64,000 bases of DNA from contig NZ_FPBM01000007.1 of the NCBI RefSeq assembly GCF_900116715.1, positions 124,001-188,000 of the forward strand, given 5' to 3'. The position numbers and the translations under genes are program-made. Below, piece after piece: positions 9,178 to 18,559 of this stretch. The DNA is from Polaromonas sp. YR568 (GTDB lineage: Bacteria > Pseudomonadota > Gammaproteobacteria > Burkholderiales > Burkholderiaceae_C). The notes beneath the pieces were generated by a model that saw nothing but the letters and a program-made list of their open reading frames with translations, made no database searches and was not told the origin of the DNA. Each line of letters begins with the position of its first letter. The first letter of the stretch is position 1.

Positions 9178-12100
9178 ATGCCACACGGTTCTCGCGTCAT
9201 CCGCTTCGTTCAGGCCGCCGCGGCGGTCTGCTTCAGCTTTCAGGCGCTGGCGCTCAGCCCGATGCCTCAGCCCATCTCCGGCGGCAAATTCGCCCCGCCG
9301 CCTGACTGGCGGCCACCGGTCATCGCACTCAACAACGCATCGGGCCAGCCCATAGCGCTGCGCGCGGTATCAATGGAGGTTGACCTGTTTGGCGACCAGG
9401 CGCAAACCCGCGTGGAGCTGCGCCTCTTTAACCCCAACCACCGCGTGCTCGAAGGCGAGCTGCAGTTTCCGCTGCAAGAAGGCCAGGTGGTCACAGGCTT
9501 TGCACTGGACGTGAACGGCCACCTGCGCGACGCCGCCGCGGTGCCCAAGGCACGGGGGCAGGAAATCTTTGAAGACATCCGCCGCCGCCGCGTGGACCCG
9601 GGGCTGCTGGAAGCCACGGCCGGCAACCAGTACAAGCTGCGCGTCTACCCCATCCCCGCACAGGGAGAGCGCCGCGTGGTGATCACCATCAACGAAACCC
9701 TGCCGCGACTGCATAACTCGCGTGATGCCGGCGTGCTGCGGGTGCCGCTGGCGTTTGCCTCGGCGGTGGGGCAATTGCAGTTGCGGGTGCACGCCCATGG
9801 CGCCGCGCGGCAAGACCTGCAACTGATCCAGGCACCTGCGGATACGCAGCTAAGCGTCAACGCAACCGGCACGGAGCTATACCTGCAAAAAAATCAGTGG
9901 ACCGCCCCCCAAGGCCCGGCCGGATGGCTGCAACTGGCGGTGCGGCGCACGGGTAAACCGCAAATCATGGTGGGTGAATCCGGCGGCAAGCCATTTTTTG
10001 CCGGGCAGATCGACTTTCGGGATGAACTCGTCAAGCGGCCCGCGCCATCGCACATCGCGCTGGTGTGGGATGCGTCGGCTTCGGCAGCATCTCAGGCCCG
10101 CGTGCTGCCGGTGCTGGACGCCTACTTTCGCAAACTGGACAAAGCCGTCAAGGTGAGCCTGCTGGTCGTGCGCAACAAGACCGAGCCAGTGCGCAGCTTC
10201 ACGGTGGCGCCGGGCCGCTTCGGCGACCTGGCCAGTGTCCTGCGCGCAGAGCCTTTTGACGGCTCCAGCAACTTTGACAATCTGCCCATCCCCGCCGATG
10301 CCGACATGACGCTGATGGTGACGGACGGCCTGATGACGGACGGCAAAAAAAGCATCAACTATCTGCACACGGCGCCCGTCATGGTGATCAATGGCGCAGC
10401 AAGCGCCGACACCGCACGCCTGGCCCGGCTGGCCGACCGCACTGGCGGTGCGCTGGTGGACGCTACCCTGCTGACGGCCGAGGCCGGCGCGCAGGCCATG
10501 CTGATGCAGGGCTGGCGCATCGAGCGCCTGGCCAGCCTGTCGGCGCAAAAACTCGTGACGCCCACGACCAGCGTGCGCCAGGGCCGCATCGCTGTGGCGG
10601 GCGAGCTGCTCGACACGCAGGCCCGCATCGACATCGCGCTGGTGCACCCTGACGGACGTAAACGCACACTGACACTGGACGTGAACGCCAAGGCCACCGC
10701 AGGCCGCTGGCCCGGCCAGCAGTGGGCCCAGTGGCGCAGCGCCGAGCTGGCCGAGAACGCCGGGCTGCACAGCGGCGAGCTCCAGCGCATCGCTGCGGAA
10801 CACGGCATCGTGGGGCCCAACAGCTCCTTGATCGTGCTGGAGCTGGCAAGCGACTACGCGAACTACAAACTACCGGCGCCGCCTGAGCTGGCCGATGAAG
10901 TGGCGCGTATCAGCCAGCAGCTGATGGCGCAGGCCACCCATACGCGGCAAGCGCACATCGAAGCCATGGTGAAACAGTTCGACACCAAGCAGCGCTGGTG
11001 GGACAAGGACTTTCCGAAAGACGCGCCCAAACGGGCGGAGCCCAAGGCCGAGGCCGAGGTGCAGGGCGGGATTGGTGCGATGGGCGCAAGCACGCGGGGG
11101 CGTGAACGCTTCGATGCAATGCGAAAAGATCAGGCTTTTGTCGGCGGGGCGCCTGTGGCGGCACCCATGCCGATCGCCCCCTCCCCCGCTGCTGCGGCTC
11201 CTGCGGCTGCGGCCCAGGCAGCACCTGCCGCACTTTCCGCACGTGCCGCCGATACGGAAAACCGCCAGGCGAAAACCGCGTCCGCAGCAGCGCCCTCGCC
11301 CACCATCGCCCTGCAAGCCTGGGTGCCCGACGCGCCCTACATGAAGCGCCTGCAAGACGCCGATAAGGCCGACCTCTACCGCGTCTACCTGGACGAGCGC
11401 GCCGCTTACTTGAACAGCAGTTCTTTTTACATGGACGCAGCCGGTGTGTTCCTGGACCGCGGCTTGCCCGAGCTGGGCCTGCGCGTGCTCTCCAACCTGG
11501 CTGAGATGAACCTGGAGAACCGCCAGTTGCTGCGCCTGTATGCCTACCGCCTGGTGCAGGCACAGCGCGCCGACCTGGCCATTCCCGTGTTTGAACGCAT
11601 CAGCGAGCTGGCGCCCAACGAGCCGCAGTCGTGGCGCGACCTGGGCCTGGCGCTGGCTGACAGCGGCCAGCCGCAGCGCGCAGTGAACGCCTTGTGGGAA
11701 GTGGTGTCGCGCCCCTGGAATGGCCGCTTCGCCGGCATCAACATGATTGCGCTGGCCGAACTCAATGCCATTGCCACGCAAGCGGCAGCGACCGACGTGC
11801 CCCCGCTGGACATGAGCCGGGTCGACACGCGCCTGCGCCGCAACCTGCCGCTGGCCCTGCGCGTGGTGATGGCCTGGGACAGCGACGACACCGACATCGA
11901 CATGTGGGTGACCGACCCGAACGGCGAAAAGGCCAGCTATGCCAACCGGCTGACCCGCCAGGGCGGCGCGATGAGCCCCGACGCCACCGGCGGCTACGGG
12001 CCGGAAGAGTTCTCCTTAAAAACCGCCAAGGCCGGCAAATACACCGTGGAGGCCCAGTTCTTCGGCCATCGCCAGCAGGTGCTGTCGGGCGGCACCACGG

Positions 12101-12216
12101 TGATGGTGCGCATCACCACCGGTTTCGGCACGCCGCAGGCCCGCGACGAATGGACGACCTTGCGCCTGGCGCACGGCCAGGAGACTGTGCGCGTGGCCGG
12201 GATTGAAGTTCGTTGA
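9178..12216 (+). CDS. VIT / vWA / TPR / DUF2135 secreted protein
   Basis: A 1012-residue protein. It has a signal peptide (1-26, ending FQALALS), a VIT domain (about 45-165, with VELRLFNPNHRVLEGELQFP and RPK-type AKARGQEIFEDI), and a vWA-like domain (about 285-440) with a partial MIDAS (ALVWDASASA, DxSxS present; TLMVTDGL). An Ala/Pro-rich linker (about 655-710) precedes TPR-like helices (about 745-870, e.g. LAPNEPQSWRDLGLALADSG). The C-terminal DUF2135-like domain (about 885-1005) has AWDSDDTDIDMWVTDPNGE and GGYGPEEF. The architecture suggests a periplasmic or surface adhesion or metal-dependent binding scaffold; this is inference. An intrinsic terminator follows at 12317. Confidence 0.85.
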   Translation: MPHGSRVIRFVQAAAAVCFSFQALALSPMPQPISGGKFAPPPDWRPPVIALNNASGQPIALRAVSMEVDLFGDQAQTRVELRLFNPNHRVLEGELQFPLQEGQVVTGFALDVNGHLRDAAAVPKARGQEIFEDIRRRRVDPGLLEATAGNQYKLRVYPIPAQGERRVVITINETLPRLHNSRDAGVLRVPLAFASAVGQLQLRVHAHGAARQDLQLIQAPADTQLSVNATGTELYLQKNQWTAPQGPAGWLQLAVRRTGKPQIMVGESGGKPFFAGQIDFRDELVKRPAPSHIALVWDASASAASQARVLPVLDAYFRKLDKAVKVSLLVVRNKTEPVRSFTVAPGRFGDLASVLRAEPFDGSSNFDNLPIPADADMTLMVTDGLMTDGKKSINYLHTAPVMVINGAASADTARLARLADRTGGALVDATLLTAEAGAQAMLMQGWRIERLASLSAQKLVTPTTSVRQGRIAVAGELLDTQARIDIALVHPDGRKRTLTLDVNAKATAGRWPGQQWAQWRSAELAENAGLHSGELQRIAAEHGIVGPNSSLIVLELASDYANYKLPAPPELADEVARISQQLMAQATHTRQAHIEAMVKQFDTKQRWWDKDFPKDAPKRAEPKAEAEVQGGIGAMGASTRGRERFDAMRKDQAFVGGAPVAAPMPIAPSPAAAAPAAAAQAAPAALSARAADTENRQAKTASAAAPSPTIALQAWVPDAPYMKRLQDADKADLYRVYLDERAAYLNSSSFYMDAAGVFLDRGLPELGLRVLSNLAEMNLENRQLLRLYAYRLVQAQRADLAIPVFERISELAPNEPQSWRDLGLALADSGQPQRAVNALWEVVSRPWNGRFAGINMIALAELNAIATQAAATDVPPLDMSRVDTRLRRNLPLALRVVMAWDSDDTDIDMWVTDPNGEKASYANRLTRQGGAMSPDATGGYGPEEFSLKTAKAGKYTVEAQFFGHRQQVLSGGTTVMVRITTGFGTPQARDEWTTLRLAHGQETVRVAGIEVR

Positions 12217-12316
12217 TCAACGCCTCAAAGCTCAAATTAGCAAGATGCCACTATGCATATAAAGGCTATACCGCTTTGCAGAAGATGGTCTGCATGACAA
12301 GCGCATAGAATCAATC

Positions 12317-12347
12317 ACCGGGCCCAAGCAATTGCGCCCGGTTTTTT
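12317..12347 (+). terminator. Rho-independent terminator after VIT/vWA gene
   Basis: Stem ACCGGGC (12317-12323) pairs with GCCCGGT (12336-12342) around a 12-nt loop and is followed by a T-run (12342-12347). It lies 100 bp after the vWA gene and about 100 bp before guaC, separating the two transcription units. Confidence 0.65.
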
Positions 12348-12443
12348 GTTTCTGCCTTGCCTTGTTGCAAGCGCCCGCAAACAAAGCCGGTCCAGTCCAA
12401 GTGCCTTCTGTTCTTCAACAGTTTTTTCTAAGGCTTGGGAATC

Positions 12444-13421
12444 ATGGAAATCTTCGACTACGACAACATCCTGCTGCTGCCGCGCAAATGCCGCGTGGAA
12501 AGCCGTTCGGAATGCGACGCCAGCACCACGCTGGGCGGGCGCAGCTTCCGCATCCCGGTGGTGCCGGCCAACATGAAGACGGTGATCAACGAGGACATCT
12601 GCGCATGGATGGCGAAAAACGGCTACTTCTATGTGATGCACCGCTTTGACCTGGACAACGTCCAGTTCGTCAAGGACATGAAGGCGCGCGGCGCCTATGC
12701 CTCCATCTCGCTGGGCGTGAAAAAGCCCGACTACGACACGGTGGACCGCCTGGTGGCCGAAGGCCTGGTGCCCGAATACATCACCATCGACATCGCGCAC
12801 GGCCATGCCGACACGGTGCAGAAGATGATTGCTTACCTCAAGCAGAAGCTGCCCGCGTCCTTCGTAATCGCCGGCAATGTGGGCACACCCGAAGCCGTGA
12901 TCGACCTGGAAAACTGGGGCGCCGATGCGACCAAGGTCGGCATAGGCCCGGGCAAGGTCTGCATCACCAAAATGAAAACCGGTTTTGGCACCGGCGGCTG
13001 GCAGCTCTCGGCGCTCAAGTGGTGCGCGCGCGTAGCGACCAAACCCATCATTGCCGACGGCGGCATCCGCGAGCACGGCGACATTGCCAAATCAGTGCGC
13101 TTTGGCGCGACCATGGTGATGATCGGCTCCATGCTGGCGGGCCTGGAAGAAAGCCCCGGCCAGACCGTCGAGGTGGACGGCAAGCTATTCAAGGAGTACT
13201 ACGGCAGCGCCTCGGACTTCAACAAGGGCGAGTACAAGCATGTTGAAGGCAAACGCATCCTGGAGCCCGTCAAGGGCACGCTGGCCGACACGCTGCGCGA
13301 GATGGAAGAAGACATCCAGAGCTCCATCAGCTATGCCGGTGGCACCAAACTGCTGGACATCCGCAAGGTCAACTACGTCACGCTGGGTGGCGACAACGCG
13401 GGCGAACACCTGCTGATGTAA
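12444..13421 (+). CDS. guaC: GMP reductase
   Basis: Reduces GMP to IMP with NADPH in purine salvage. The 325-residue protein is an IMPDH/GMPR TIM barrel. It starts [20 protein letters not shown], then [10 protein letters not shown]. The catalytic loop [17 protein letters not shown] has the nucleophilic Cys at about residue 173, followed by [17 protein letters not shown] and MIGSMLAG. No CBS domains are present, which separates it from IMP dehydrogenase. A TTG nine bases upstream is in frame, but the ATG at 12444 fits the family start. The 227-bp upstream region holds the preceding terminator. Confidence 0.93.
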   Translation: MEIFDYDNILLLPRKCRVESRSECDASTTLGGRSFRIPVVPANMKTVINEDICAWMAKNGYFYVMHRFDLDNVQFVKDMKARGAYASISLGVKKPDYDTVDRLVAEGLVPEYITIDIAHGHADTVQKMIAYLKQKLPASFVIAGNVGTPEAVIDLENWGADATKVGIGPGKVCITKMKTGFGTGGWQLSALKWCARVATKPIIADGGIREHGDIAKSVRFGATMVMIGSMLAGLEESPGQTVEVDGKLFKEYYGSASDFNKGEYKHVEGKRILEPVKGTLADTLREMEEDIQSSISYAGGTKLLDIRKVNYVTLGGDNAGEHLLM

Positions 13422-13448
13422 ATCACCAGGCACGCCGGCCCGGCGCGG

Positions 13449-14336
13449 CTATTCGTGCGTGGTGCAAAGGCCCAGCAACCCGAGCGCCAGCTGGTGCAGG
13501 CGATGGGTGGGCTCCGTCAAAGCCTCAAGCACGCTGAAGTGGTTGCGGCGCAAATGCGATTCACACACCGGCACTATGCCGGCGCCCCAGGCCTGCTGGA
13601 TCAGCAGGTTCTGGCGCAAGAACTCGGCGCTTTCATCCGCACCCGCAACGCTATACAACGTGCCGCGGCCGGGCGCGGGCAACAGGGCCGGGCTGGCTTT
13701 CGCCACCTGCTCGGGCGTGAGCTTCAGCGAATCCTTGACAAAGGGCGCATGGCGCAGAGGCTCCAGGTCGTACAGGCCCGAAATCGACAGCGCGTTCTTG
13801 ACCAGGTCCGCCGGCAAGTCGGGCGCATAGGCCTGCCACTGGCACACCAGCAGCATCGCCGCCAGATGGCCGCCGGCCGAATGCCCGATCACCGTGATGC
13901 GGTTCGGGTCGCCGCCGTAGCGGGCGATGTGGCGCCACGTCCACGCCAGCGCCTTGACCATCTGCATCGTGATGTCCGGAATCGTCACCGCCGGGCACAA
14001 GGCGTAATTGGGCATCACGACGCAAGCACCCGCTTCGGTGAACTCGGGCGCGACAAAGGAGTGCTCTGACTTGTCGAGCGCGCGCCAGTAGCCGCCATGG
14101 ATGAACACCATGACCGGCGCCCCCTCCTTGCTACTCGATGCGTTAAAGCCCCCTGCCGGAAACACGTCGAGCAATTCACCCGCGCCGTTGCCATAAGGAA
14201 TATCGATCTGGCAGGGCTGGCGTTTGCGCACGGCCTGTGAGCTTTCCGCCCAGCGCGCGAAGTAGGCCGGGTGATCGGGCACCAGCGCGCGGTTGTTGTA
14301 CATGCGGTCCAGCCAGGCGGGATCGGGCGACGTCAT
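13449..14336 (-). CDS. Alpha/beta hydrolase, kynurenine-formamidase-like
   Basis: A 295-residue esterase of the HSL/kynurenine formamidase-like group. It has the oxyanion motif HGGYWRALDK, the nucleophile elbow VIGHSAGGHLAAML (GxSxG), a later Asp region (SVAGADESAEFLRQN), and the catalytic His near the C-terminus (RRNHFSVLEAL). The start at 14336 is chosen because AGGAG lies 8 bp upstream and because the longer frame upstream lacks family features. It is convergent with guaC. The substrate is unknown; with no other tryptophan-pathway genes nearby, formamidase activity is not supported by context. Confidence 0.85.
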   Translation of the reverse strand: MTSPDPAWLDRMYNNRALVPDHPAYFARWAESSQAVRKRQPCQIDIPYGNGAGELLDVFPAGGFNASSSKEGAPVMVFIHGGYWRALDKSEHSFVAPEFTEAGACVVMPNYALCPAVTIPDITMQMVKALAWTWRHIARYGGDPNRITVIGHSAGGHLAAMLLVCQWQAYAPDLPADLVKNALSISGLYDLEPLRHAPFVKDSLKLTPEQVAKASPALLPAPGRGTLYSVAGADESAEFLRQNLLIQQAWGAGIVPVCESHLRRNHFSVLEALTEPTHRLHQLALGLLGLCTTHE

Positions 14337-14477
14337 CGGGTTCTCCTGAGAAAAATCAAACCGGTACGTGCGGCACCGGACAAAACCGGCGGCAATGCCT
14401 GCCATCTTGGCACAGCTGGGCGGGCATTCAGCCTGCCCCGGGTAAACCCGAAATACGGCTCGCCTGATTCGGCGTAT

Positions 14478-14489
14478 TCTGTATACAGA
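14478..14489. promoter_or_regulatory. Palindromic operator candidate for GntR
   Basis: TCTGTATACAGA is a perfect 12-bp palindrome 18 bp before the ATG of the GntR gene. Its core resembles the TTGTATACAA-type sites bound by FCD-class GntR regulators (general knowledge of the family). It probably mediates autoregulation and could also control the divergent hydrolase at 13449-14336. Confidence 0.5.
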
Positions 14490-14507
14490 GTTTCATTTCA
14501 AGCACCC

Positions 14508-15194
14508 ATGACCCCCCAGCTCGTCAAAATCGAATCCACGCCTGACCTGGTCGACCAGGTTTACCGCAGCCTGCTGGACGCCATCAGCGAAGGCTCGCTC
14601 GCGCCGGGCGCGCGCATCATGCAGGAAGACCTTGCCGCCCAGCTGGCGGTGTCGCGCCAACCGGTGCTGCAGGCCCTGCGCCTCTTGAAGAAAGACGGTT
14701 TTGTGCTGGACGCGCCCGGCCGCGGCGTGCTGGTCGCGCCGCTGGACGTGGCCTGGCTGGTGCAGATTTACCAGGTGCGCAGCGCGCTCGACGCGCTGGC
14801 TGCCCGGCTGGCCGCGCAAGGCCGCGCCCGGCTTGACCCGCAACTCATTCGCCAGGGCCGCAAAGCCGCGCGCGGCCATGACGTCAAAGCAATGATGGCG
14901 GCCGACGCGCAGTTTCATGCGGCCATTTACGCCGCCTCGGGCAACCCGCTGATTGCCCAGAGCGCGCAGCTGCACTGGCATCACATCCGCCGCGCCATGG
15001 GCGCCGTGCTGCAGGTCTCGACCATGCGCGAATCGATCTGGGACGAGCACGAAGCGATTGCAGAGGCGATTGCCGCCGGCGACGAAGCCCGGGCCGAAGC
15101 GCTGATCCGCGAGCACGGCGAAGAAGCCGGCCACAACCTGGCCGCGCTGCTGTCCAGCGCGCTCGGTGCGCCCACGACTTCAGCCGCTCCTTGA
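14508..15194 (+). CDS. GntR-family regulator, FCD class
   Basis: A 228-residue transcription factor. Residues 10-75 form the winged helix (LVDQVYRSLLDAISEGSL, LAVSRQPVLQALRLLKKDG, GRGVLVAPL). Residues 80-215 form an all-helical FCD effector domain with the metal-binding pattern ADAQFHAAIYAASGN and later DEHEAIAEAIAAGD and REHGEEAGHNL. The start at 14508 gives the canonical length. It lies directly upstream of, and parallel to, the PhyH/oxidoreductase genes, so it likely controls them in response to an organic acid. A palindrome lies 18 bp upstream. Confidence 0.9.
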   Translation: MTPQLVKIESTPDLVDQVYRSLLDAISEGSLAPGARIMQEDLAAQLAVSRQPVLQALRLLKKDGFVLDAPGRGVLVAPLDVAWLVQIYQVRSALDALAARLAAQGRARLDPQLIRQGRKAARGHDVKAMMAADAQFHAAIYAASGNPLIAQSAQLHWHHIRRAMGAVLQVSTMRESIWDEHEAIAEAIAAGDEARAEALIREHGEEAGHNLAALLSSALGAPTTSAAP

Positions 15195-15258
15195 ACCCCT
15201 TAAACCCCTTGAATTAGCCAGAACAAATTCCTCGAACACCCACACCAGGAGACATGCG

Positions 15259-16140
15259 ATGAGACTGAGCCCCGAACAACTTGCGCAATTCGACCGCGAT
15301 GGTTACCTGTTTTTCCCCGGCCTCTTCACGCCGGAAGAAACCCGCACGCTCAACGAGGCCGTGCCAGAGCTCTACAGCCGGCGCGAGGACTACAACATCC
15401 GTGAAAAGGGCAAGGACGCCGTGCGCACCAACTTCGCCGCGCACATGTACAGCGAACCCTTTGCAAAGCTCGCGCGGCACCCGCGCATGATCGAGCCGGT
15501 GGAAGACCTGCTGGGCGAGCAGCTCTACATGCACCAGTTCAAGATCAACGGCAAGATGGCCTTCGAGGGCGACGTCTGGCAGTGGCACCAGGACTACGGC
15601 ACCTGGCTGAACGACGACATGATGCCGACCGAGCGCGCGATGAATGTGGCCATCTTCATGGACGACGTGACCGAGCACAACGGCCCGCTGATGTTCATTC
15701 CCGGCAGCCACAAGAAAGGCGTGGTCGATGCCAAGCACGACCTCACCACCACCAGCTACCCGCTCTGGACGGTGGACAACGACCTGATCCGCCAGCTGGT
15801 GCAACGCGCCGGCGGCAAAGAAGGCGGCATCGTCAGCCCCAAGGGCCCGGCGGGTTCGATGATCCTCTTCCACTCCTGCCTGGTGCATGCCTCGGGCAGC
15901 AACCTCTCGCCCTTCAACCGGGTGAGCGTGTACCTGAGCCTGTGCGCCATCAGCAACCACATCCGCCGCCACAAACGGCCCGAGTACATCGCCCATCGCG
16001 ACTTCACGCCCATCAGCTGCCTGCCCGATGACTGCCTGCTGAAAGACTACCCGGTGGACTTGCCGTGGAAAGACGGCATCCCGGCGAGCGCGCTGCAAAC
16101 CTCGATGGAAGAAATCGTGCCTGAGCGCAAGGCGGCCTGA
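15259..16140 (+). CDS. PhyH-family Fe(II)/2-oxoglutarate dioxygenase
   Basis: A 293-residue phytanoyl-CoA-dioxygenase-family protein. The N-terminus MRLSPEQLAQFDRDGYLFFP is typical. The metal triad is visible as WQWHQDYGTW (HxD) and HSCLVHASGSN (distal His), with an Arg of NRVSVYLS for 2-oxoglutarate. AGGAG at 15247-15251 is spaced 7 nt from the ATG at 15259; an earlier ATG at 15254 is too close and out of frame. The next gene begins 20 bp downstream. The substrate is unknown; context suggests hydroxylation as the first step of a short catabolic route. Confidence 0.88.
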   Translation: MRLSPEQLAQFDRDGYLFFPGLFTPEETRTLNEAVPELYSRREDYNIREKGKDAVRTNFAAHMYSEPFAKLARHPRMIEPVEDLLGEQLYMHQFKINGKMAFEGDVWQWHQDYGTWLNDDMMPTERAMNVAIFMDDVTEHNGPLMFIPGSHKKGVVDAKHDLTTTSYPLWTVDNDLIRQLVQRAGGKEGGIVSPKGPAGSMILFHSCLVHASGSNLSPFNRVSVYLSLCAISNHIRRHKRPEYIAHRDFTPISCLPDDCLLKDYPVDLPWKDGIPASALQTSMEEIVPERKAA

Positions 16141-16160
16141 CCTTCACATCACCTTATTCC

Positions 16161-17519
16161 ATGAATCTCTTTACCAAACTCCAGCAGCGCGCCGCCGAAG
16201 GCAAACCGGTGCGCATCGGCCTCATAGGCGCCGGCAAATTCGGCTCCATGTACCTGGCACAAGTGCCGCGCACGCCGGGCGTGCACCTGGTCGCGATTGC
16301 CGACCTTTCGCCTGACGCGGCCCGCACCAACCTCGCCCGTGTAGGGTGGAATCCAGCTGCAACACAGGCAGAGTCAGCGCAAGAAGCTATCAAAACCGGA
16401 GCAACATGGATCACCGACGACTGGCAGGCGGTGGTGACGCATCCGCAGATCGACATCATCGTGGAATGCACCGGCAACCCGATTGCAGCCGTAGACCATT
16501 GCCTGAAGGCCTTCGCACACGGCAAACATGTAGTCAACGTCACCGTGGAGGCCGATGCCTTTTGCGGGCCGCTGCTGGCGCGCAAGGCTGCCGAGGCCGG
16601 CGTGGTGTATTCACTGGCCTTTGGCGACCAGCCGGCACTGATCTGTGACCTGGTGGACTGGGCGCGCACCTGCGGCTTTCCGGTGGTGGCGGCGGGCCGC
16701 GGCCACAAGTGGCTGCCGCATTTTTGCGAATCGACGCCCGAGACGGTCTGGGGCAACTACGGCCTCACGCCCGAGCAGGCTGAGCGCGGCGGGCTGAACC
16801 CGAAGATGTTCAACAGTTTTCTCGACGGCTCCAAGCCCTCGATTGAATCAACCGCCGTGGCCAACGCCACCGGCCTCACAGTGCCCAGCAACGGCCTGCT
16901 CTACCCGCCGGCCAGCGTGGAAGACATTCCGTATGTCACGCGGCCTATTCAAGAGGGCGGCGTGCTGGAGCGCAAAGGCATGGTCGAAGTGATCTCGTCA
17001 CTGGAAGCCAATGGCCGGAAGATTCCCTACGACATCCGCATGGGCGTCTGGGTGACGGTCGAAGCTGAGACCGACTACATCAAGAACTGCTTTGAGGAAT
17101 ACAACGCCCACACCGACCCGAGCGGGCGTTACTTCACCTTGTACAAGCGCTGGCACCTGATCGGGCTGGAAGTCGGCGTGTCGGTGGCCAGCGTGGCGTT
17201 GCGCGGTGAACCGACCGGTGTGGCGACCTGCTGGAACGCCGACGTGGTGGCGACAGCCAAGCGCGACCTGAAGCCGGGCGACATGCTGGACGGCGAAGGC
17301 GGCTACACCGTGTGGGGCAAGCTGCTGCCGGCAGACACCTCCATGAAGATGGGTGGGCTGCCGCTGGGCCTGGCGCACAACGTCAAGGTCGTGCGTGCCG
17401 TCAAGAAAGGCCAGAGCCTGAGCTGGGCCGACGTGGCGATGGACACATCGACCCACGCGTACAAAGTGCGGCAAGAAATGGAAAGCATGTTTGCGCCGGC
17501 GCTGAAAAAGGCCGCATAA
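16161..17519 (+). CDS. NAD(P)-dependent oxidoreductase with C-terminal SAF domain
   Basis: A 452-residue protein. The Rossmann domain has GLIGAGKFGSMYLAQ near residue 19, VAIADLSPDAARTN, and IIVECTGNPIAAVDHC, resembling homoserine dehydrogenase/Gfo-Idh NAD-binding folds. The C-terminus (about 355-450) is SAF-like: AKRDLKPGDMLDGEGGYTVW and VKKGQSLSWADVAMD. Such proteins are often annotated as flagellar biosynthesis FlgA-like because of the SAF domain, but no flagellar genes are here. It lies 20 bp after the PhyH gene. The stretch 16377-16396 within the coding sequence resembles a local repeat. Substrate unknown. Confidence 0.85.
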   Translation: MNLFTKLQQRAAEGKPVRIGLIGAGKFGSMYLAQVPRTPGVHLVAIADLSPDAARTNLARVGWNPAATQAESAQEAIKTGATWITDDWQAVVTHPQIDIIVECTGNPIAAVDHCLKAFAHGKHVVNVTVEADAFCGPLLARKAAEAGVVYSLAFGDQPALICDLVDWARTCGFPVVAAGRGHKWLPHFCESTPETVWGNYGLTPEQAERGGLNPKMFNSFLDGSKPSIESTAVANATGLTVPSNGLLYPPASVEDIPYVTRPIQEGGVLERKGMVEVISSLEANGRKIPYDIRMGVWVTVEAETDYIKNCFEEYNAHTDPSGRYFTLYKRWHLIGLEVGVSVASVALRGEPTGVATCWNADVVATAKRDLKPGDMLDGEGGYTVWGKLLPADTSMKMGGLPLGLAHNVKVVRAVKKGQSLSWADVAMDTSTHAYKVRQEMESMFAPALKKAA

Positions 17520-17635
17520 AAGCTGCTTCAAAACCCACGTAAAAGTTGTACCAAACGCCAGTCTAGAAAGCTGGCTGACAGCCTTCTCGTGCGGGGTGCT
17601 TCATGATGGCTCATAGCCATCTTGAGGACACAACA

Positions 17636-18532
17636 ATGACCACCGCCAGCCACACCCCCCTTCCCCGCATCGCATTTCTGGGCACGGGTGTCATGGGGCT
17701 GCCCATGGCGTCACGCCTTTGCGAGGCGGGCTACACACTGCAGGTCTGGAACCGCACGCCGGGCAAGACCGGCCCGCTCGTGGCGCTGGGCGCCACGGCC
17801 CACGCACAGGCCAGCGCCGCCGTGGCTGCTGCCGACATCGTCATCAGCGTGCTTGAAAGCGGCCCAGTGGTAGAGAACGTACTGTTCACGCAGGGCGTGG
17901 CCGCCGCGATGAGGCCGGGCGCGCTTTTTCTCGACATGGCCTCCATCCAGCCCCGTGAAGCGCGCGACCACGCAGCGCGCCTGGGCGCACTGGGCATCGC
18001 CCATGTGGATGCACCGGTTTCAGGCGGCCCCGGCGGCGCGGAAAGCGGCACGCTGGCCATCATGGCCGGCGGCAAAGCCGGCGACTTCGCCCGCGCCCTG
18101 CCCGTGCTTGGCCACCTCGGTCACGCCGTGCATGTGGGCCCGCACGGCAGCGGCCAGCTCACCAAGCTGGCCAACCAGATGATTGTGGGCATCACGATTG
18201 GCGCGGTGGCAGAGGCGCTGCTGTTCACCGCGCGCGGTGGCGCCGACATGGCCAAGGTCAAAGAGGCCATCACCGGCGGCTTCGCCGACAGCCGCGTGTT
18301 GCAATTGCACGGCCAGCGCATGCTGGAGCGCGACTTCGCGCCGCGTGCGCGCATGGACATCCAGCTCAAAGACATGCGCAATGCGCTGGCGACTGCACAA
18401 GAGATCGGCTTCGAGGCGCCCGTCACCGCGCTCTTTGAGAAGCTCTACGCCGAAGGCGTGGAAAACGGCCTGACCGACCTCGACCAGTCGGCGCTGTTTG
18501 TCGAACTGGCCAGTCGCAATGGCATGAGCTGA
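17636..18532 (+). CDS. 3-hydroxyisobutyrate dehydrogenase-like reductase
   Basis: A 298-residue beta-hydroxyacid dehydrogenase. It has an N-terminal Rossmann motif FLGTGVMGLPMASRL, the substrate motif DAPVSGGPGGAESGTLAIM, and the catalytic Lys in LTKLANQMIVG. C-terminal helices include FAPRARMDIQLKDMRNAL. The family oxidises or reduces 2-methyl-3-hydroxy acids, tartronate semialdehyde and similar compounds; the exact substrate cannot be read from sequence. The ATG at 17636 is chosen for the GAGG ribosome binding site at 17624-17627. A perfect hairpin ATGGCT-CAT-AGCCAT (17606-17620) sits just before that site and may affect translation. It is likely the last gene of the GntR/PhyH unit. Confidence 0.88.
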   Translation: MTTASHTPLPRIAFLGTGVMGLPMASRLCEAGYTLQVWNRTPGKTGPLVALGATAHAQASAAVAAADIVISVLESGPVVENVLFTQGVAAAMRPGALFLDMASIQPREARDHAARLGALGIAHVDAPVSGGPGGAESGTLAIMAGGKAGDFARALPVLGHLGHAVHVGPHGSGQLTKLANQMIVGITIGAVAEALLFTARGGADMAKVKEAITGGFADSRVLQLHGQRMLERDFAPRARMDIQLKDMRNALATAQEIGFEAPVTALFEKLYAEGVENGLTDLDQSALFVELASRNGMS

Positions 18533-18559
18533 CGGCGCCCGGTGTTTTTTTCAGGAGTC

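Noticed and set aside
9877..10803. 308-codon frame on the minus strand
   Set aside because: Antisense to the VIT/vWA gene; no domain or start signal.
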